A DNA stretch of 40,870 nt from Candidatus Polarisedimenticolia bacterium (GTDB lineage: Bacteria > Acidobacteriota > Polarisedimenticolia > Gp22-AA2): positions 1 to 40,870 of the forward strand of contig DASYUH010000014.1 in the NCBI GenBank assembly GCA_036001465.1, in the 5' to 3' direction. This document shows positions 14,402 to 22,144 of the stretch, piece after piece. A model generated the notes under the pieces. The model saw only the letters and a program-made list of their open reading frames with translations. It did not search any database and was not told where the DNA came from. Every line of letters starts with the position of its first letter. The stretch's first letter is position 1. A program made the translations under genes and the position numbers.

Positions 14402-14488
14402 GCTTATGAGCTGCAGGAGCCGTAGCAGCGACCGAGGCGCGACCGCCTCGCTGCGTTGACGCGCCGCGGCGGAGCGGGAACACCGGCG
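14402..14488 (+). other. attC relic E
   Basis: The right arm cgcgccgcggcggagcggga (14459-14478) matches type-3 sites, and the left has gcttatgagctgcaggagc in the proper place. Both core boxes are lost. A 19-codon frame from ATG 14350 (MRNMTVVTGAVLRS) runs into the relic and may be the stump of a deleted gene. Confidence 0.5.
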
Positions 14489-14496
14489 GGGCGTGC

Positions 14497-14946
14497 ATGC
14501 TGGATCGTCTCTTGACCGACCGACGGAAGCTGGTCGCCTGCGTCCTGACAGGCCTGGTCGGCGTCACGCTCCTTCTGTGGCTGATCCGAGGCCCGCGGCC
14601 GATTTGGACGAACATCCCGTTCCTGGCAGTCTCGTCGCTGCTGGTCCTGCTCGCCTACTTCGGGGTTTATGGCATTCTGTATTTCAATATACGAATCAAT
14701 CGCATCTCGGGCCGCGCCTTTCGAAAGGCATGTGGGCTCTTCTTTCTCGGAGCGGTGTCTTTCCTGGCGGGGTCGACCACCTTCACCCTGTTCCAGTTCT
14801 TCACGCACCGCCCCGTGCCCGCGGCAAACCTCGTGGCGCTCGGCGCGGCTCTGGGTGCCATGAAGGCGTGGAGCCTGCAAGCCATGGCGCCGGCTGCAGC
14901 GGCCGGCGGGAGCCCGAAGGACGCTCGTCCCGGAAGGTGGAGATGA
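14497..14946 (+). CDS. membrane protein, unknown family
   Basis: This gene encodes 149 residues. Helices: about 12-30 (LVACVLTGLVGVTLLLWLI), 40-64 (IPFLAVSSLLVLLAYFGVYGILYF), 80-103 (ACGLFFLGAVSFLAGSTTFTLF) and 112-126. The loops carry an Arg-rich patch, NRISGRAFRKA. The C-terminal tail is Ala/Gly/Arg-rich and possibly eroded. It begins a run of four tiny genes joined by ATGA overlaps (14497-15714). Function unknown. Confidence 0.68.
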   Translation: MLDRLLTDRRKLVACVLTGLVGVTLLLWLIRGPRPIWTNIPFLAVSSLLVLLAYFGVYGILYFNIRINRISGRAFRKACGLFFLGAVSFLAGSTTFTLFQFFTHRPVPAANLVALGAALGAMKAWSLQAMAPAAAAGGSPKDARPGRWR

Positions 14947-15185
14947 AGACCTACTTGAGAGTAGTGAATCCCATCGTGGCGCTCCTCGTCCTTGTGCTCT
15001 GCCTGGTCGCCGCGGCGTTCGACGACGGCCTGTTCAAGCCTGCCGGGTTGCTCCGTGGCAGCATTTCGACCTACTTCCTGGCCAATGGCCTGTTCTGCAG
15101 TTCGGCGCTGTTCATCCTGGGACGGGTTCTGCTGCACCTCATCGGCGAGCCGAAGGGCCCGCACGCCGACGGGACGGCGAGATGA
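14943..15185 (+). CDS. two-helix membrane peptide, unknown
   Basis: The gene encodes 80 residues from the ATG overlapping the previous stop; GGAAGGTGGAG just upstream is a plausible ribosome site. Helices at about 9-26 (PIVALLVLVLCLVAAAF) and 44-66 (YFLANGLFCSSALFILGRVLL). Its start, MKTYLRVVNP, resembles that of the gene at 15523 (MNTKTYLAGS). No family recognised. Confidence 0.65.
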   Translation: MKTYLRVVNPIVALLVLVLCLVAAAFDDGLFKPAGLLRGSISTYFLANGLFCSSALFILGRVLLHLIGEPKGPHADGTAR

Positions 15186-15526
15186 CCGGGCGGCTAGCGC
15201 ACAGGGTGGAGGCAGGGCACTCACGGTCGCGTCCGGCGGCCCGACTCAGGGTCGGATTGGGAATGCTGCTCACCGTGACGAGCGCGAGCCTCGGACAGGC
15301 GGCCGGGCGGACCCCGATGGTCACGACACCCCATTTCGCCTTCTACAACGACTTCGACACCAACCTGAACGACGCGCTGATCGCCGGAGGCGTCGCGCGG
15401 AAAGGCGGCAAGCCGGAGCTGTTCCATTCCGGGGCCGAGGTATCATGCTTTGGCGGGCTGCCTCAGTCGGCCCGTGCCGCGTGGGATGGGGCCGTCGACT
15501 ACTACGCGGAGGTCCTTCGCCAATGA
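15182..15526 (+). CDS. secreted protein, probably 3'-truncated
   Basis: The gene encodes 114 residues from the ATG overlapping the previous stop. An Arg-rich lead is followed by a hydrophobic stretch (VGLGMLLTVTSASLGQAAG) that could be a twin-arginine-free signal peptide. The mature part TPHFAFYNDFDTNLNDALIAGGVARKGGKPELFHSG and RAAWDGAVDYYAEVLRQ looks like the front of a longer domain and stops abruptly where the next gene begins (ATGA). The same kind of N-terminus opens proteins of about 300 residues in my recollection, so truncation is likely but unproven. Confidence 0.55.
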   Translation: MTGRLAHRVEAGHSRSRPAARLRVGLGMLLTVTSASLGQAAGRTPMVTTPHFAFYNDFDTNLNDALIAGGVARKGGKPELFHSGAEVSCFGGLPQSARAAWDGAVDYYAEVLRQ

Positions 15527-15714
15527 ACACGAAGACGTATCTCGCCGGCTCAGGCTTCATTTTCTTTCTCGTTGGGGTGCTTCATCTCCTCCGCCTGATC
15601 TATCGCTGGCCGGCCCAGATCGGCACCTGGACCGTGCCGAACTGGGTCTCCTGCTTGGGTCTTGTCGTGGCCTGGGGGCTGTGCGCATGGGCCTTCAGGC
15701 TCCATCGCAGGTGA
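15523..15714 (+). CDS. two-helix membrane peptide, unknown
   Basis: The gene encodes 63 residues from the ATG that overlaps the upstream stop. Two helices: GSGFIFFLVGVLHLLRLIY (about 9-27) and WVSCLGLVVAWGLCAWAF (about 42-59), with WPAQIGTWTVPNW between them. Small proteins with this layout are frequent in soil bacteria and are annotated only as hypothetical. Last of the four coupled mini-genes. Confidence 0.7.
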   Translation: MNTKTYLAGSGFIFFLVGVLHLLRLIYRWPAQIGTWTVPNWVSCLGLVVAWGLCAWAFRLHRR

Positions 15715-15748
15715 GGGCGGGGGTGCCTGCCTGGCCAGGCCGAATCCT

Positions 15749-16336
15749 ATGCGGACCGACGACTCATACGATGCGCGCGTGGCGCAGATCCTGGCCGAGC
15801 TGGGGATTCCGGCATCGTACGGGGCGGACAGGCACCTGCCTTCGTATCCCGAGGCCGAGGACCTCGTCTCGGTCGGTTTGGACATTCATGGACGAGACCG
15901 GCAGCTGACGCCGCACGCGGCCCGTCGATGGACCGAGCTCCGGGCCGCAGCGCATCAGGACGGCATCGCGTTGCTGCTGGTCTCCGCCTTTCGGAGCCTG
16001 GAGTATCAGCGGCAGATCTTCGAGAGGAAGCTCAAGGCCGGTGAGGCGCTCGAGCGTATTTTGCGGGTGAACACGCCACCGGGCTTCAGCGAGCACCACA
16101 CGGGCAGAGCCGTCGACCTGACGGCGCCGGGTTGCACGCCGCTTGCGGAGGAGTTTGAGACGACCGCTGCATTCGACTGGCTCGTGCGGCACGCGCATCG
16201 ATTCGCCTTCGCAATGACGTATCCGCGCGAGAATCGGTTTGGCATGGCCTACGAGCCGTGGCACTGGGCCGTCCAGGATCGGACGGCTGGCAGCGTGCCG
16301 CAACCGGGCCGGAGGGTCAGGCGGCGAATCAGGTGA
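15749..16336 (+). CDS. VanY-type D-alanyl-D-alanine carboxypeptidase (M15B)
   Basis: The gene encodes 195 residues from the ATG at 15749. LLLVSAFRSLEYQRQIFERKL is the conserved Ser-Ala-Phe-Arg-Ser segment. FSEHHTGRAVDL carries the zinc site (S-x-H-x-x-G-x-A-x-D: His and Asp ligands), and YEPWHW supplies Glu and the third His. M15B enzymes trim the terminal D-Ala of peptidoglycan peptides. No signal peptide is present at this start, which is unusual for an enzyme of the envelope; it may be cytoplasmic, release by another route, or need an earlier start. It stands alone between small membrane genes. Confidence 0.92.
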   Translation: MRTDDSYDARVAQILAELGIPASYGADRHLPSYPEAEDLVSVGLDIHGRDRQLTPHAARRWTELRAAAHQDGIALLLVSAFRSLEYQRQIFERKLKAGEALERILRVNTPPGFSEHHTGRAVDLTAPGCTPLAEEFETTAAFDWLVRHAHRFAFAMTYPRENRFGMAYEPWHWAVQDRTAGSVPQPGRRVRRRIR

Positions 16337-16391
16337 ACCGAGAGGGAGCAGAGCGTATGGCTGGACTGGAAAGACGGCACGCAGGGGCAGG

Positions 16392-16739
16392 ATGAAACGG
16401 CCGATCGGAGTCACGGCAATCGCCGTCCTTGTGCTCGGCTCATCGATTGCGACAGTGGCCCCTGTGCTGACGCACCGCCATGTCGCGAACGGTCGTGAGG
16501 TTCTCATCGCCGCCGGGTTTCTCACCGCGCTGGCGCTCCTCGCGGCGGAGGCGCTCTGGAATCTTCGTCGTCATGCGTTCATGATGTTCGTGCTGTGGGC
16601 CCTTTGTGCGATGCTGACGACGGTTCTGTCCCAACTGGTCCCGTGGACGCCCGGTCGCGGAATCCGGCTCATGGGCCCGATCGTCTACACGGGGTTTGCC
16701 TGCTTGATCGCGACGCTCTACCTCCGTCGGGCGCTGTAG
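16392..16739 (+). CDS. four-helix membrane protein, unknown
   Basis: The gene encodes 115 residues, MKRPIGVTAIAVLVLGSS at the start. Helices at about 7-25, 38-56, 64-83 and 93-111 fill almost the whole chain, with RRHAFMMFVLWALCA in the third. The opening MKRPxGVTAIAVL is common to a loose group of small bacterial membrane proteins of unknown role. GGGGCAGG precedes the ATG. No coupling to either neighbour. Confidence 0.72.
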   Translation: MKRPIGVTAIAVLVLGSSIATVAPVLTHRHVANGREVLIAAGFLTALALLAAEALWNLRRHAFMMFVLWALCAMLTTVLSQLVPWTPGRGIRLMGPIVYTGFACLIATLYLRRAL

Positions 16740-16830
16740 CGGGCGCGGGATGGAATCATCGGGGGCATGCGCCCCATGCGGGTGACGGGAGACACGGGCC
16801 GCTTCGTCGGGCCTTTCGCGAGGAGGTTGA

Positions 16831-17265
16831 ATGCGCACCGAGTCACCTGATCAACCGGACATGTCCCAGGCAGCGCGCGACAGGCGCGCCGCACCACGGT
16901 TCGGGGAGATCGCGTCGGACGCCATCGGATACTGGGAGCGGCGCCGGGTCCTCTACAATCTGGCGCTGGCCGGCGTCGTCGGGGCACATGGTCTGGTCGC
17001 ATGGCCGGCATCCCGATCGGCCCTGACCTGGGACACGTTTTTTCTCCTCATCTTTCTGGCCGTGCTGGCGAACGTGTGCTACTGCGCGGCGTATGCCGTC
17101 GACCTCTTCGTTCAGTACTCGGGGCTTCGAAGTGCCTGGGGGCGGTGGCGGTGGGTGGTGCTCACGATCGGCATCGTCTTCGGCGCCGTCATAGCCCACT
17201 TTTTCTCCATGGGCATATTCTCCGAACCAGGAGCCGGCCCGAGCGCGCCGATGTCGATGCGATGA
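16831..17265 (+). CDS. membrane protein, unknown
   Basis: This gene encodes 144 residues. CGAGGAGG lies 8 bases before the ATG. A charged cytoplasmic head (about 1-35) with DAIGYWERRRVLYN is followed by helices at about 40-58, 68-92 and 106-130. The segment YWERRRVLYNLAL...W and YCAAYAVDLFVQYS recalls an uncharacterised family often found as single genes. The stop codon overlaps an alternative start of the next gene. Confidence 0.7.
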   Translation: MRTESPDQPDMSQAARDRRAAPRFGEIASDAIGYWERRRVLYNLALAGVVGAHGLVAWPASRSALTWDTFFLLIFLAVLANVCYCAAYAVDLFVQYSGLRSAWGRWRWVVLTIGIVFGAVIAHFFSMGIFSEPGAGPSAPMSMR

Positions 17266-17300
17266 CGAGCCGCCGGGAGCGTGACGGGGGGCGGGTCGGG

Positions 17301-17912
17301 ATGAAGGTCGCCTTCGGAACGAAGGCTCACTCGGGCTGGGCGGCCCTCGTCGTCGTCGGCAAGCGCGACGGCGACGTCGTGCTCGTCGATCGGCGCCGCA
17401 TCGAGCTCGCCGAGGACGACTGGGCGAAGCAGCCGTATCACGCTGCCGAGGACTTGAGGCCTGATGCGGCGCGGGAGCTGGTGGAGCGCGGCGTCGAAGC
17501 GGCACATCGGATTGCCGTTCGAGAGATGCGGGCGGCGGTGGAGCGGGAGCGGGAGCGGGACAACGAGGTGACGGGCTGCGCGGTGCTTGTCGGCGCACCC
17601 ATGCCCGATTGGAGCACCAAAGAGATCCTCGCGGTGCACTTCCGCATGCACAAGGCCGAGGGGTTCCTGTTCCGGGACGCGCTGGTCCGCGCCACCCAGG
17701 CGTGCGGACTGAGACTGGTCGCGATTCCGGAGAAGCTGCTGTCGCAGCACGCCGCGAGGGTGCTCGGGACTCCAGCGAGCGGCCTCGTGAAAAAGACCGC
17801 GAAGCTCGGCAAATCGGCCGGTCCCCCCTGGGGGAAGGACCAGAAGGACGCTGCCCTTGCGGCCCTGATCGCGTTGCGTGCGGGGTCCAGGGGCGTGCAT
17901 GGACCCACGTGA
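17301..17912 (+). CDS. conserved protein with RNase H-like (RuvC-type) features
   Basis: The gene encodes 203 residues from ATG 17301, where homologous sequences would be expected to begin (MKVAFGTKAHSGWAALVV); ATG 17262, overlapping the previous stop, is the alternative. A first hairpin (about 2-34) is followed by a helix (about 52-86) rich in Glu/Arg, a strand CAVLVGAPMPDW, the motif AVHFRMHKAEGFLFRDAL (His118, Glu120), a strand LRLVAIPEKLL, and an end WGKDQKDAALAALIAL with Asp180 and Asp183. The D-x-x-D-A-x-x-A ending and the opening hairpin resemble RuvC/YqgF nuclease folds. That is my inference, and the first-strand Asp is replaced by Thr/Lys. No assigned function. Confidence 0.7.
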   Translation: MKVAFGTKAHSGWAALVVVGKRDGDVVLVDRRRIELAEDDWAKQPYHAAEDLRPDAARELVERGVEAAHRIAVREMRAAVERERERDNEVTGCAVLVGAPMPDWSTKEILAVHFRMHKAEGFLFRDALVRATQACGLRLVAIPEKLLSQHAARVLGTPASGLVKKTAKLGKSAGPPWGKDQKDAALAALIALRAGSRGVHGPT

Positions 17913-18016
17913 AGCATTTGAACGGCCACGCGCCGCCGGACGGCAGGTGGAGCGCCGCGCCGGGGGGTTGAGGGTCGGCTCGAACGCGAGCCGGCGGCGT
18001 AAATGGGAGGCAGGGG

Positions 18017-18172
18017 ATGCCCGGCCAGGCACAGGCAGGGACTGGATCGACGACCGGAGAGGCGCCGCTCGGCATGGTCTCGCTCGCGGCATTCGGCCTG
18101 GTTCTGTTCTGGGTTGGCGCGCGGCCACCTTCGGCTCTTCTGATGGAACGCGGCGGATGCATCCGAGCATGA
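18017..18172 (+). CDS. 51-residue membrane peptide
   Basis: The ATG at 18017 follows GGGAGGCAGGGG. The frame encodes PGQAQAGTGSTTGEAPLG, one hydrophobic helix GMVSLAAFGLVLFWVGA and a short tail, and ends with TGA inside the ATGA start of the next gene (18169). The ribosome site, one good helix and stop-start coupling support a real small gene, but no homology is evident. Left of it, 17913-18010 is GC-rich and contains nothing I can name. Confidence 0.45.
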   Translation: MPGQAQAGTGSTTGEAPLGMVSLAAFGLVLFWVGARPPSALLMERGGCIRA

Positions 18173-18915
18173 CGCTTCTCCTGTTGCTCTTCTCGTACGC
18201 GATCGTGCTTTCGGTCGCGCTGGCACGGGCAGGACACCATGCGCAGGCGGCGCCCGCGCCTGGAGCCCCCCGCCATCCAACATCGCGGGTCCTGATCGTG
18301 GGCGCGACCGGCGGAACGGGTCGTCAGATCGTCCAGCAGGCCCTGGAGCGCGGTCATTCCGTCACGGCTCTCGTCCGCGATCCGTCGAGGCTCCGGATCG
18401 AGCATCCCCAATTGAAGGTCGTCCGGGGGAACGTGCTCGACGAGGAGTCGGTCGAGGCCGCCGTGCGCGGCCAGGACGCGGTGCTGTCCGCCCTGGGCCA
18501 CAAGCGGTATTTCTATCCGACCCGCATTCTCTCGGAGGGGACACGGAACATCCTGCGCGCCATGGAGACGCACGGTGCGAGGCGCCTGGTCTGCGAGACC
18601 TCTCTCGGCATCGGAGACAGCGCCGGGCGCCTGGGTGCGTTCTACACGCTCTTCGTCATTCCGCTCATCCTGCCCTTCTACTTCTGGGACAAGACGCGGC
18701 AGGAACGAGAGATCGCGCAGAGTCGAGTGGAGTGGGTGATCGTGCGCCCCGGAGCGCTGACCAACGGCGCCAGGCGGGGCCGGTCCCGTCATGGTCGTGA
18801 TGTCGGAAGCTTTCTGCTGACGGTGCGCATTTCCCGCGCGGACGTCGCCGAGTTCATGCTGGACCAGCTGGCATCCGATGTCTATCTTCGTGCCGCACCG
18901 GGCGTGTGCTCATAG
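18169..18915 (+). CDS. NmrA/SDR-type NAD(P)-binding protein with N-terminal anchor
   Basis: The gene encodes 248 residues from ATG 18169, coupled to the small frame before it; ATG 18157 is the other option. An N-terminal helix (TLLLLLFSYAIVLSVALARA) is followed by a Rossmann domain: SRVLIVGATGGTGRQIVQQALERGHSVTALVRDPSRL (GxTGxxG and the NADP-type Arg), KVVRGNVLDEESVEAAV, and QDAVLSALGHK. The C-terminal part (VEWVIVRPGALTNG) matches NAD(P)H-binding atypical SDR proteins, which are redox sensors or flavin-reductase-like. The helix suggests membrane anchoring, unusual for the family. Confidence 0.87.
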   Translation: MTLLLLLFSYAIVLSVALARAGHHAQAAPAPGAPRHPTSRVLIVGATGGTGRQIVQQALERGHSVTALVRDPSRLRIEHPQLKVVRGNVLDEESVEAAVRGQDAVLSALGHKRYFYPTRILSEGTRNILRAMETHGARRLVCETSLGIGDSAGRLGAFYTLFVIPLILPFYFWDKTRQEREIAQSRVEWVIVRPGALTNGARRGRSRHGRDVGSFLLTVRISRADVAEFMLDQLASDVYLRAAPGVCS

Positions 18916-18926
18916 GGGGTGACCAC

Positions 18927-19310
18927 ATGGATCTTTCGGACGCAACAATCGGGCAGCTTCTCATCCCGGTCGACGATCTGGATCGTGGAATCGCGTTCTA
19001 TCGCGACACGCTGGGACTCCGGTTCCTGTTTTCCGCTCCGCCACAGATGAGCTTCTTCCAGGCCGGAAACGTCCGGTTGCTCGTCGGCGTCCCCGAGGCG
19101 GGCCAGCCCCGCCAGCGCGGATCGGCGGTCTACTTCCAGGTGAAGGACATCCATGGTGTCTACGGGACGCTGGTGGAGCGGGGCGTCCAGTTCGGAGCGA
19201 GCCCGCACGTCGTTCACCGAACGGCCGCCACGGAGCTGTGGTTGACCGAATTCCGGGACCCCGATGGGAACCACCTGGCCCTGATGAGCGAGACCCCGAA
19301 ACGAGCGTGA
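18927..19310 (+). CDS. VOC-superfamily protein
   Basis: The gene encodes 127 residues, with ATG after AGGGGG (18914-18919). ATIGQLLIPVDDLDRGIAFYRDTLGLRFLF is the first VOC module (Gln in place of the first His ligand). QMSFFQAGNVRLLVGVPE, GSAVYFQVKDIHGVYGTLVERGVQF and ELWLTEFRDPDGNHLALMSE give the second, with the DPDGN turn and Glu-free end. Without two clear metal ligands it may bind rather than transform its ligand. GTGA overlap with the next gene. Confidence 0.88.
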   Translation: MDLSDATIGQLLIPVDDLDRGIAFYRDTLGLRFLFSAPPQMSFFQAGNVRLLVGVPEAGQPRQRGSAVYFQVKDIHGVYGTLVERGVQFGASPHVVHRTAATELWLTEFRDPDGNHLALMSETPKRA

Positions 19311-20368
19311 GCGTCCCGACCTCCCCGGCCGGACCGATCCACCGCATCGCGTCGATCGATCTGATCCGCGGTGGGGTCATGATCCTGATGGCCATCGACC
19401 ACGTGCGGGTCTATTCCGGTCTCCGCCCGGGCGGTCCCACGCCCGGGATCTTCTTCACCCGCTTCGTCACCCACTTCTGCGCGCCGGCCTTCGTCTTCCT
19501 GGCCGGGACCAGCGCCTTCTTCCATGGCCGGAGGCATGCCGGCCTCCCGCGGTTCCTGCTGATTCGCGGCGCCTGGCTCGTCCTCCTGGAGCTCACGCTC
19601 CTGCGTGCGGCCTGGACGTTCAACCTCGATTTTGCGCACTACGAGATGGCGGGCGTCATCTGGGCCATCGGCTGGTGCATGATCCTGATGGCGGGGCTGG
19701 TGAAGCTGCCGATCGCGGCGATCGGGGCTCTCGGCGTCGCCGTGATCGCGGGGCACAACCTGATCGATCCGCACCTGGGGGAGCTGATCCCGGCACTCGG
19801 CGAGAGCCGCCTGGCCGGGCTGCGGAAGATCCTCTACCTGGAATTCTTCGCGGGGCCGATCCGGTTCGGGTCCGACGGCCCCACGCTCCTCGTGCTCTAC
19901 TCGATCGTCCCATGGATCGGGGTGATGGCCGCGGGGTTTGCGTTCGGAAGGATCCTGATGCTCGAGCCGGCGCGGCGGAACCGGATCGGCCTCGGCCTCG
20001 GGGCGATCGTCCTCTTCGTCCTCAGGGGGTTCAACCTCTACGGCGACCCGCGCCCGTGGGGGGCCGCGGCGGAGGGATCGGGCGGCTCGCCTCCCATGCC
20101 GGCATGGGCCGCGTTCTTCTACGTGCTCCACATCCCGCTGATTCACGCGCTCGCGCTCCTGGTGTCCAGGATCCGCCTGGGAGAGGTGAGCCCCTGGCTC
20201 TTCGCCAACCATCCGATGGGGAATCCCCCGCCGCCCGAGGGGTACACGTGGAGCCTGCCGCTCCTTTACCTTGTCTGGGCAGTGGCCATCGTGATGCTCT
20301 ATTACGCATGCCGCTGGTTTGCCGGCATCAAGGCCAGGAGGAAGGACTGGTGGCTGGGATACCTGTAA
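19307..20368 (+). CDS. heparan-acetyltransferase-like membrane protein (DUF1624/YeiB type)
   Basis: The gene encodes 353 residues from the GTG overlapping the VOC stop. RIASIDLIRGGVMILMAIDHVRVY is the signature of the DUF1624/NAGAT family (R-x-x-S-I-D-x-x-R-G and the catalytic-type His in the MAIDH motif). THFCAPAFVFLAGTSAFF and RFLLIRGAWLVLLELTLL continue it. About nine membrane helices can be counted. The NHPMGNPPPPEGYTWSLPLLYLVW segment near the end is characteristic. Relatives transfer acetyl groups across membranes to sugars or glycans; the acceptor here is unknown. Confidence 0.9.
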   Translation: MSVPTSPAGPIHRIASIDLIRGGVMILMAIDHVRVYSGLRPGGPTPGIFFTRFVTHFCAPAFVFLAGTSAFFHGRRHAGLPRFLLIRGAWLVLLELTLLRAAWTFNLDFAHYEMAGVIWAIGWCMILMAGLVKLPIAAIGALGVAVIAGHNLIDPHLGELIPALGESRLAGLRKILYLEFFAGPIRFGSDGPTLLVLYSIVPWIGVMAAGFAFGRILMLEPARRNRIGLGLGAIVLFVLRGFNLYGDPRPWGAAAEGSGGSPPMPAWAAFFYVLHIPLIHALALLVSRIRLGEVSPWLFANHPMGNPPPPEGYTWSLPLLYLVWAVAIVMLYYACRWFAGIKARRKDWWLGYL

Positions 20369-20382
20369 AACGAAGGAGACGC

Positions 20383-20577
20383 ATGGTGGCACATGGGATG
20401 AGGCTGCTCGGGGGGCTGCTGGTGATCTCCGCGATCGTGGGCTTCCTGACCGTGGCCGACGATCTGAGGCACAAGGGGGAGCTGTTCGGCATGGGCTCGA
20501 TCCTGGTCGGAGGGCTGGTCCTCGTGGCCCTTTCGTCCAGGAAGGCCCCGGGCGCCGGCCGGCGGGGGGCCCGTTGA
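20383..20577 (+). CDS. small two-helix membrane protein
   Basis: This gene encodes 64 residues. The ATG follows AAGGAG. Helices RLLGGLLVISAIVGFLTVA and FGMGSILVGGLVLVALSS are joined by a charged loop, DDLRHKGE. The stop TGA overlaps the TTG start of the next gene. Family not recognised. Confidence 0.7.
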   Translation: MVAHGMRLLGGLLVISAIVGFLTVADDLRHKGELFGMGSILVGGLVLVALSSRKAPGAGRRGAR

Positions 20578-20987
20578 CACGGGATGAAGAGCACCTGCGG
20601 CTGCTGTCGATTTTCCATTACGTGGTGGCCGGTCTCTCCTGCATGCTGGCGATCGTGCCCCTGATCTACATCGGCATGGGGGCCCTCATGCTCCGCGGCG
20701 GGAACGACGGCGCCGGTGAGAAAGCGGATGCAAGGGTCATCGGCTGGGCGATCATCGCCGCCGGCTCCCTCCTCGTGGCGGTCGTGCTGACGTTTGCCCT
20801 GGGCCTGGTGCTGGCAGGCCGGAGCCTGTCGAGTCGCCGGCACCACACGTTCTGTCTGGTCATGGCGGCCGTGGCGTGCATCTTCATGCCGTTCGGCACG
20901 GTCCTCGGGGTGCTCACGATCATCGTCCTGCAGAGGGAGCCGGTCCGGCGGCTGTTCGGCCTCGAGCCCTCGTTGCCGCGAGGATAG
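20574..20987 (+). CDS. membrane protein, unknown
   Basis: The gene encodes 137 residues from a TTG coupled to the previous stop (TTGA). A cytosolic start TRDEEHLRLLSIFHYVVAGLSC leads into helices at about 15-42, 56-82 and 93-117. The pattern DEEHLRLLSIFHYVVAG recurs in a widespread uncharacterised family, often beside similar small membrane genes. After the last helix, LQREPVRRLFG and a short tail. Function unknown. Confidence 0.78.
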   Translation: MTRDEEHLRLLSIFHYVVAGLSCMLAIVPLIYIGMGALMLRGGNDGAGEKADARVIGWAIIAAGSLLVAVVLTFALGLVLAGRSLSSRRHHTFCLVMAAVACIFMPFGTVLGVLTIIVLQREPVRRLFGLEPSLPRG

Positions 20988-20990
20988 GGA

Positions 20991-21716
20991 ATGACGATGG
21001 GGCCGCCGACCAACCTGTTGGGAGCCATGGGGCTTTTGGCGCTCCTGGCTGGCCCGCCCGCGGGCGGCACGGTCCCCCGGGCAGGCACGGCCAGCACCCC
21101 GGCCAGGGGCCCGGGCCGGATCCTGGCCGAGCCGCCGGCGAAGCCCGACTCGGGCGCGACGTACCTTTTCTATCTTCACGGCCGCATCGTGCAGGAGCAG
21201 GGTCGGGGGGCGGTGAGCCCGAAGTATGGGCCCTACGAGTACGATGCCATCCCGAAGGGGCTTGCCGAGGCGGGGCTCGTCGTCATCAGCGAGCCTCGTC
21301 CGCGGGGAACGGAGCCATCGGCCTACGCCGGCCGGGTCGCAGGGCAGGTCGAGCGGTTGCTCGAGGCGGGCGTCCCGGCCCGGCGGATCACGATCGTCGG
21401 TGCGTCCATGGGGGGCTTCATCGCCATGCTCGTGTCGAATCGGCTGGCGGCACGGGAGATCGGCTACGTGTTCATGGGCAGCTGTGACGAGGAGACGCTG
21501 GAGCTCGGCAGCGGTCTGCATGGCGAAGTGCTCTCCATCTTCGAAGCCAGCGACGAGCTCGAGCAGAGCTGCGCTCGGCTTTTCGCGCGCGCCAGCGACG
21601 TGGGCCGTCACGCGGAGGTTCGAATCGACACCGGGCTTCACCACGGCTTTCTCTACCGGCCGCTGTCCGAATGGATGGGGCCGGTCATTCGCTGGGCTCG
21701 CGCGCGTGACGCTTGA
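20991..21716 (+). CDS. secreted alpha/beta hydrolase
   Basis: This gene encodes 241 residues. The N-terminus (about 1-40) has a hydrophobic stretch, LLGAMGLLALLAGPPAGG, taken as a signal peptide. TYLFYLHGRIVQEQG is the oxyanion-hole strand, RITIVGASMGGFIAMLVS carries the nucleophile Ser (G-x-S-x-G), and DTGLHHGFLYRPL supplies the catalytic His. The acid should lie near FEASDELE. The lid is short. Family: dienelactone-hydrolase/esterase-like. Substrate unknown. Confidence 0.88.
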   Translation: MTMGPPTNLLGAMGLLALLAGPPAGGTVPRAGTASTPARGPGRILAEPPAKPDSGATYLFYLHGRIVQEQGRGAVSPKYGPYEYDAIPKGLAEAGLVVISEPRPRGTEPSAYAGRVAGQVERLLEAGVPARRITIVGASMGGFIAMLVSNRLAAREIGYVFMGSCDEETLELGSGLHGEVLSIFEASDELEQSCARLFARASDVGRHAEVRIDTGLHHGFLYRPLSEWMGPVIRWARARDA

Positions 21717-21728
21717 CGGGAGGGACCT

Positions 21729-22124
21729 ATGCCGTTCTCATTGCACATGGATCCTGGATCGGGTGTGGTCATCGGCACCTGCTCCGGCATACTGAATGCC
21801 ACCGATGCCCGGAAAGGGGCCGCGGCGTACTGGGCGAACCCGGACTGCACCGGACGTCCCGTTGTCTGGGACTTCCGGTCCGCGCGGCTCGATGTCCACC
21901 CCCCGGAGATCGAGGCGCTCGCCCGGTTCATCCTCGAGAGCCAGCCGCCGGCTCCGCCTCCCAGGGTCGCGTTCGTGACCGCCCGGGACGTGGATTTCGG
22001 TCTGTCGCGCATGTTCGAGGTGCACCGCGAACACCCGGCGACGCTGGTCAAGGTCTTCCGGGACTATGACGAAGCGGTGAGGTGGGCGATGGAGCACCGT
22101 CCGACCGCGAAGGAGGCGAGATGA
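21729..22124 (+). CDS. STAS-like (SpoIIAA-like) protein
   Basis: This gene encodes 131 residues. Start SLHMDPGSGVVIGTCSGILNATDARKGAAAYWA, then VVWDFRSARLDVHPPEIEALARFI, then PPRVAFVTARDVDFGLSRMFEVHRE and VKVFRDYDEAVRWAME fit the SpoIIAA-like/DUF fold, in which a short strand-helix core links to a C-terminal helix reading the state of a partner. No phospho-serine site of the classic anti-anti-sigma type is obvious, so a ligand-binding role is also possible. AGGGACC precedes the ATG. Confidence 0.75.
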   Translation: MPFSLHMDPGSGVVIGTCSGILNATDARKGAAAYWANPDCTGRPVVWDFRSARLDVHPPEIEALARFILESQPPAPPPRVAFVTARDVDFGLSRMFEVHREHPATLVKVFRDYDEAVRWAMEHRPTAKEAR

Positions 22125-22144
22125 GGCCGGCGGGCAGCCTGCGC

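Noticed and set aside
17913-18010. A further attC relic
   Set aside because: It is GC-rich with gccgccgg and ggcggcgt arms, but neither core box nor sub-family sequence can be aligned.
16843-18792. Minus-strand open frame of 649 codons
   Set aside because: It is rich in Arg/Pro/Ala with no domain and covers at least three plus-strand genes with starts, ribosome sites and motifs.
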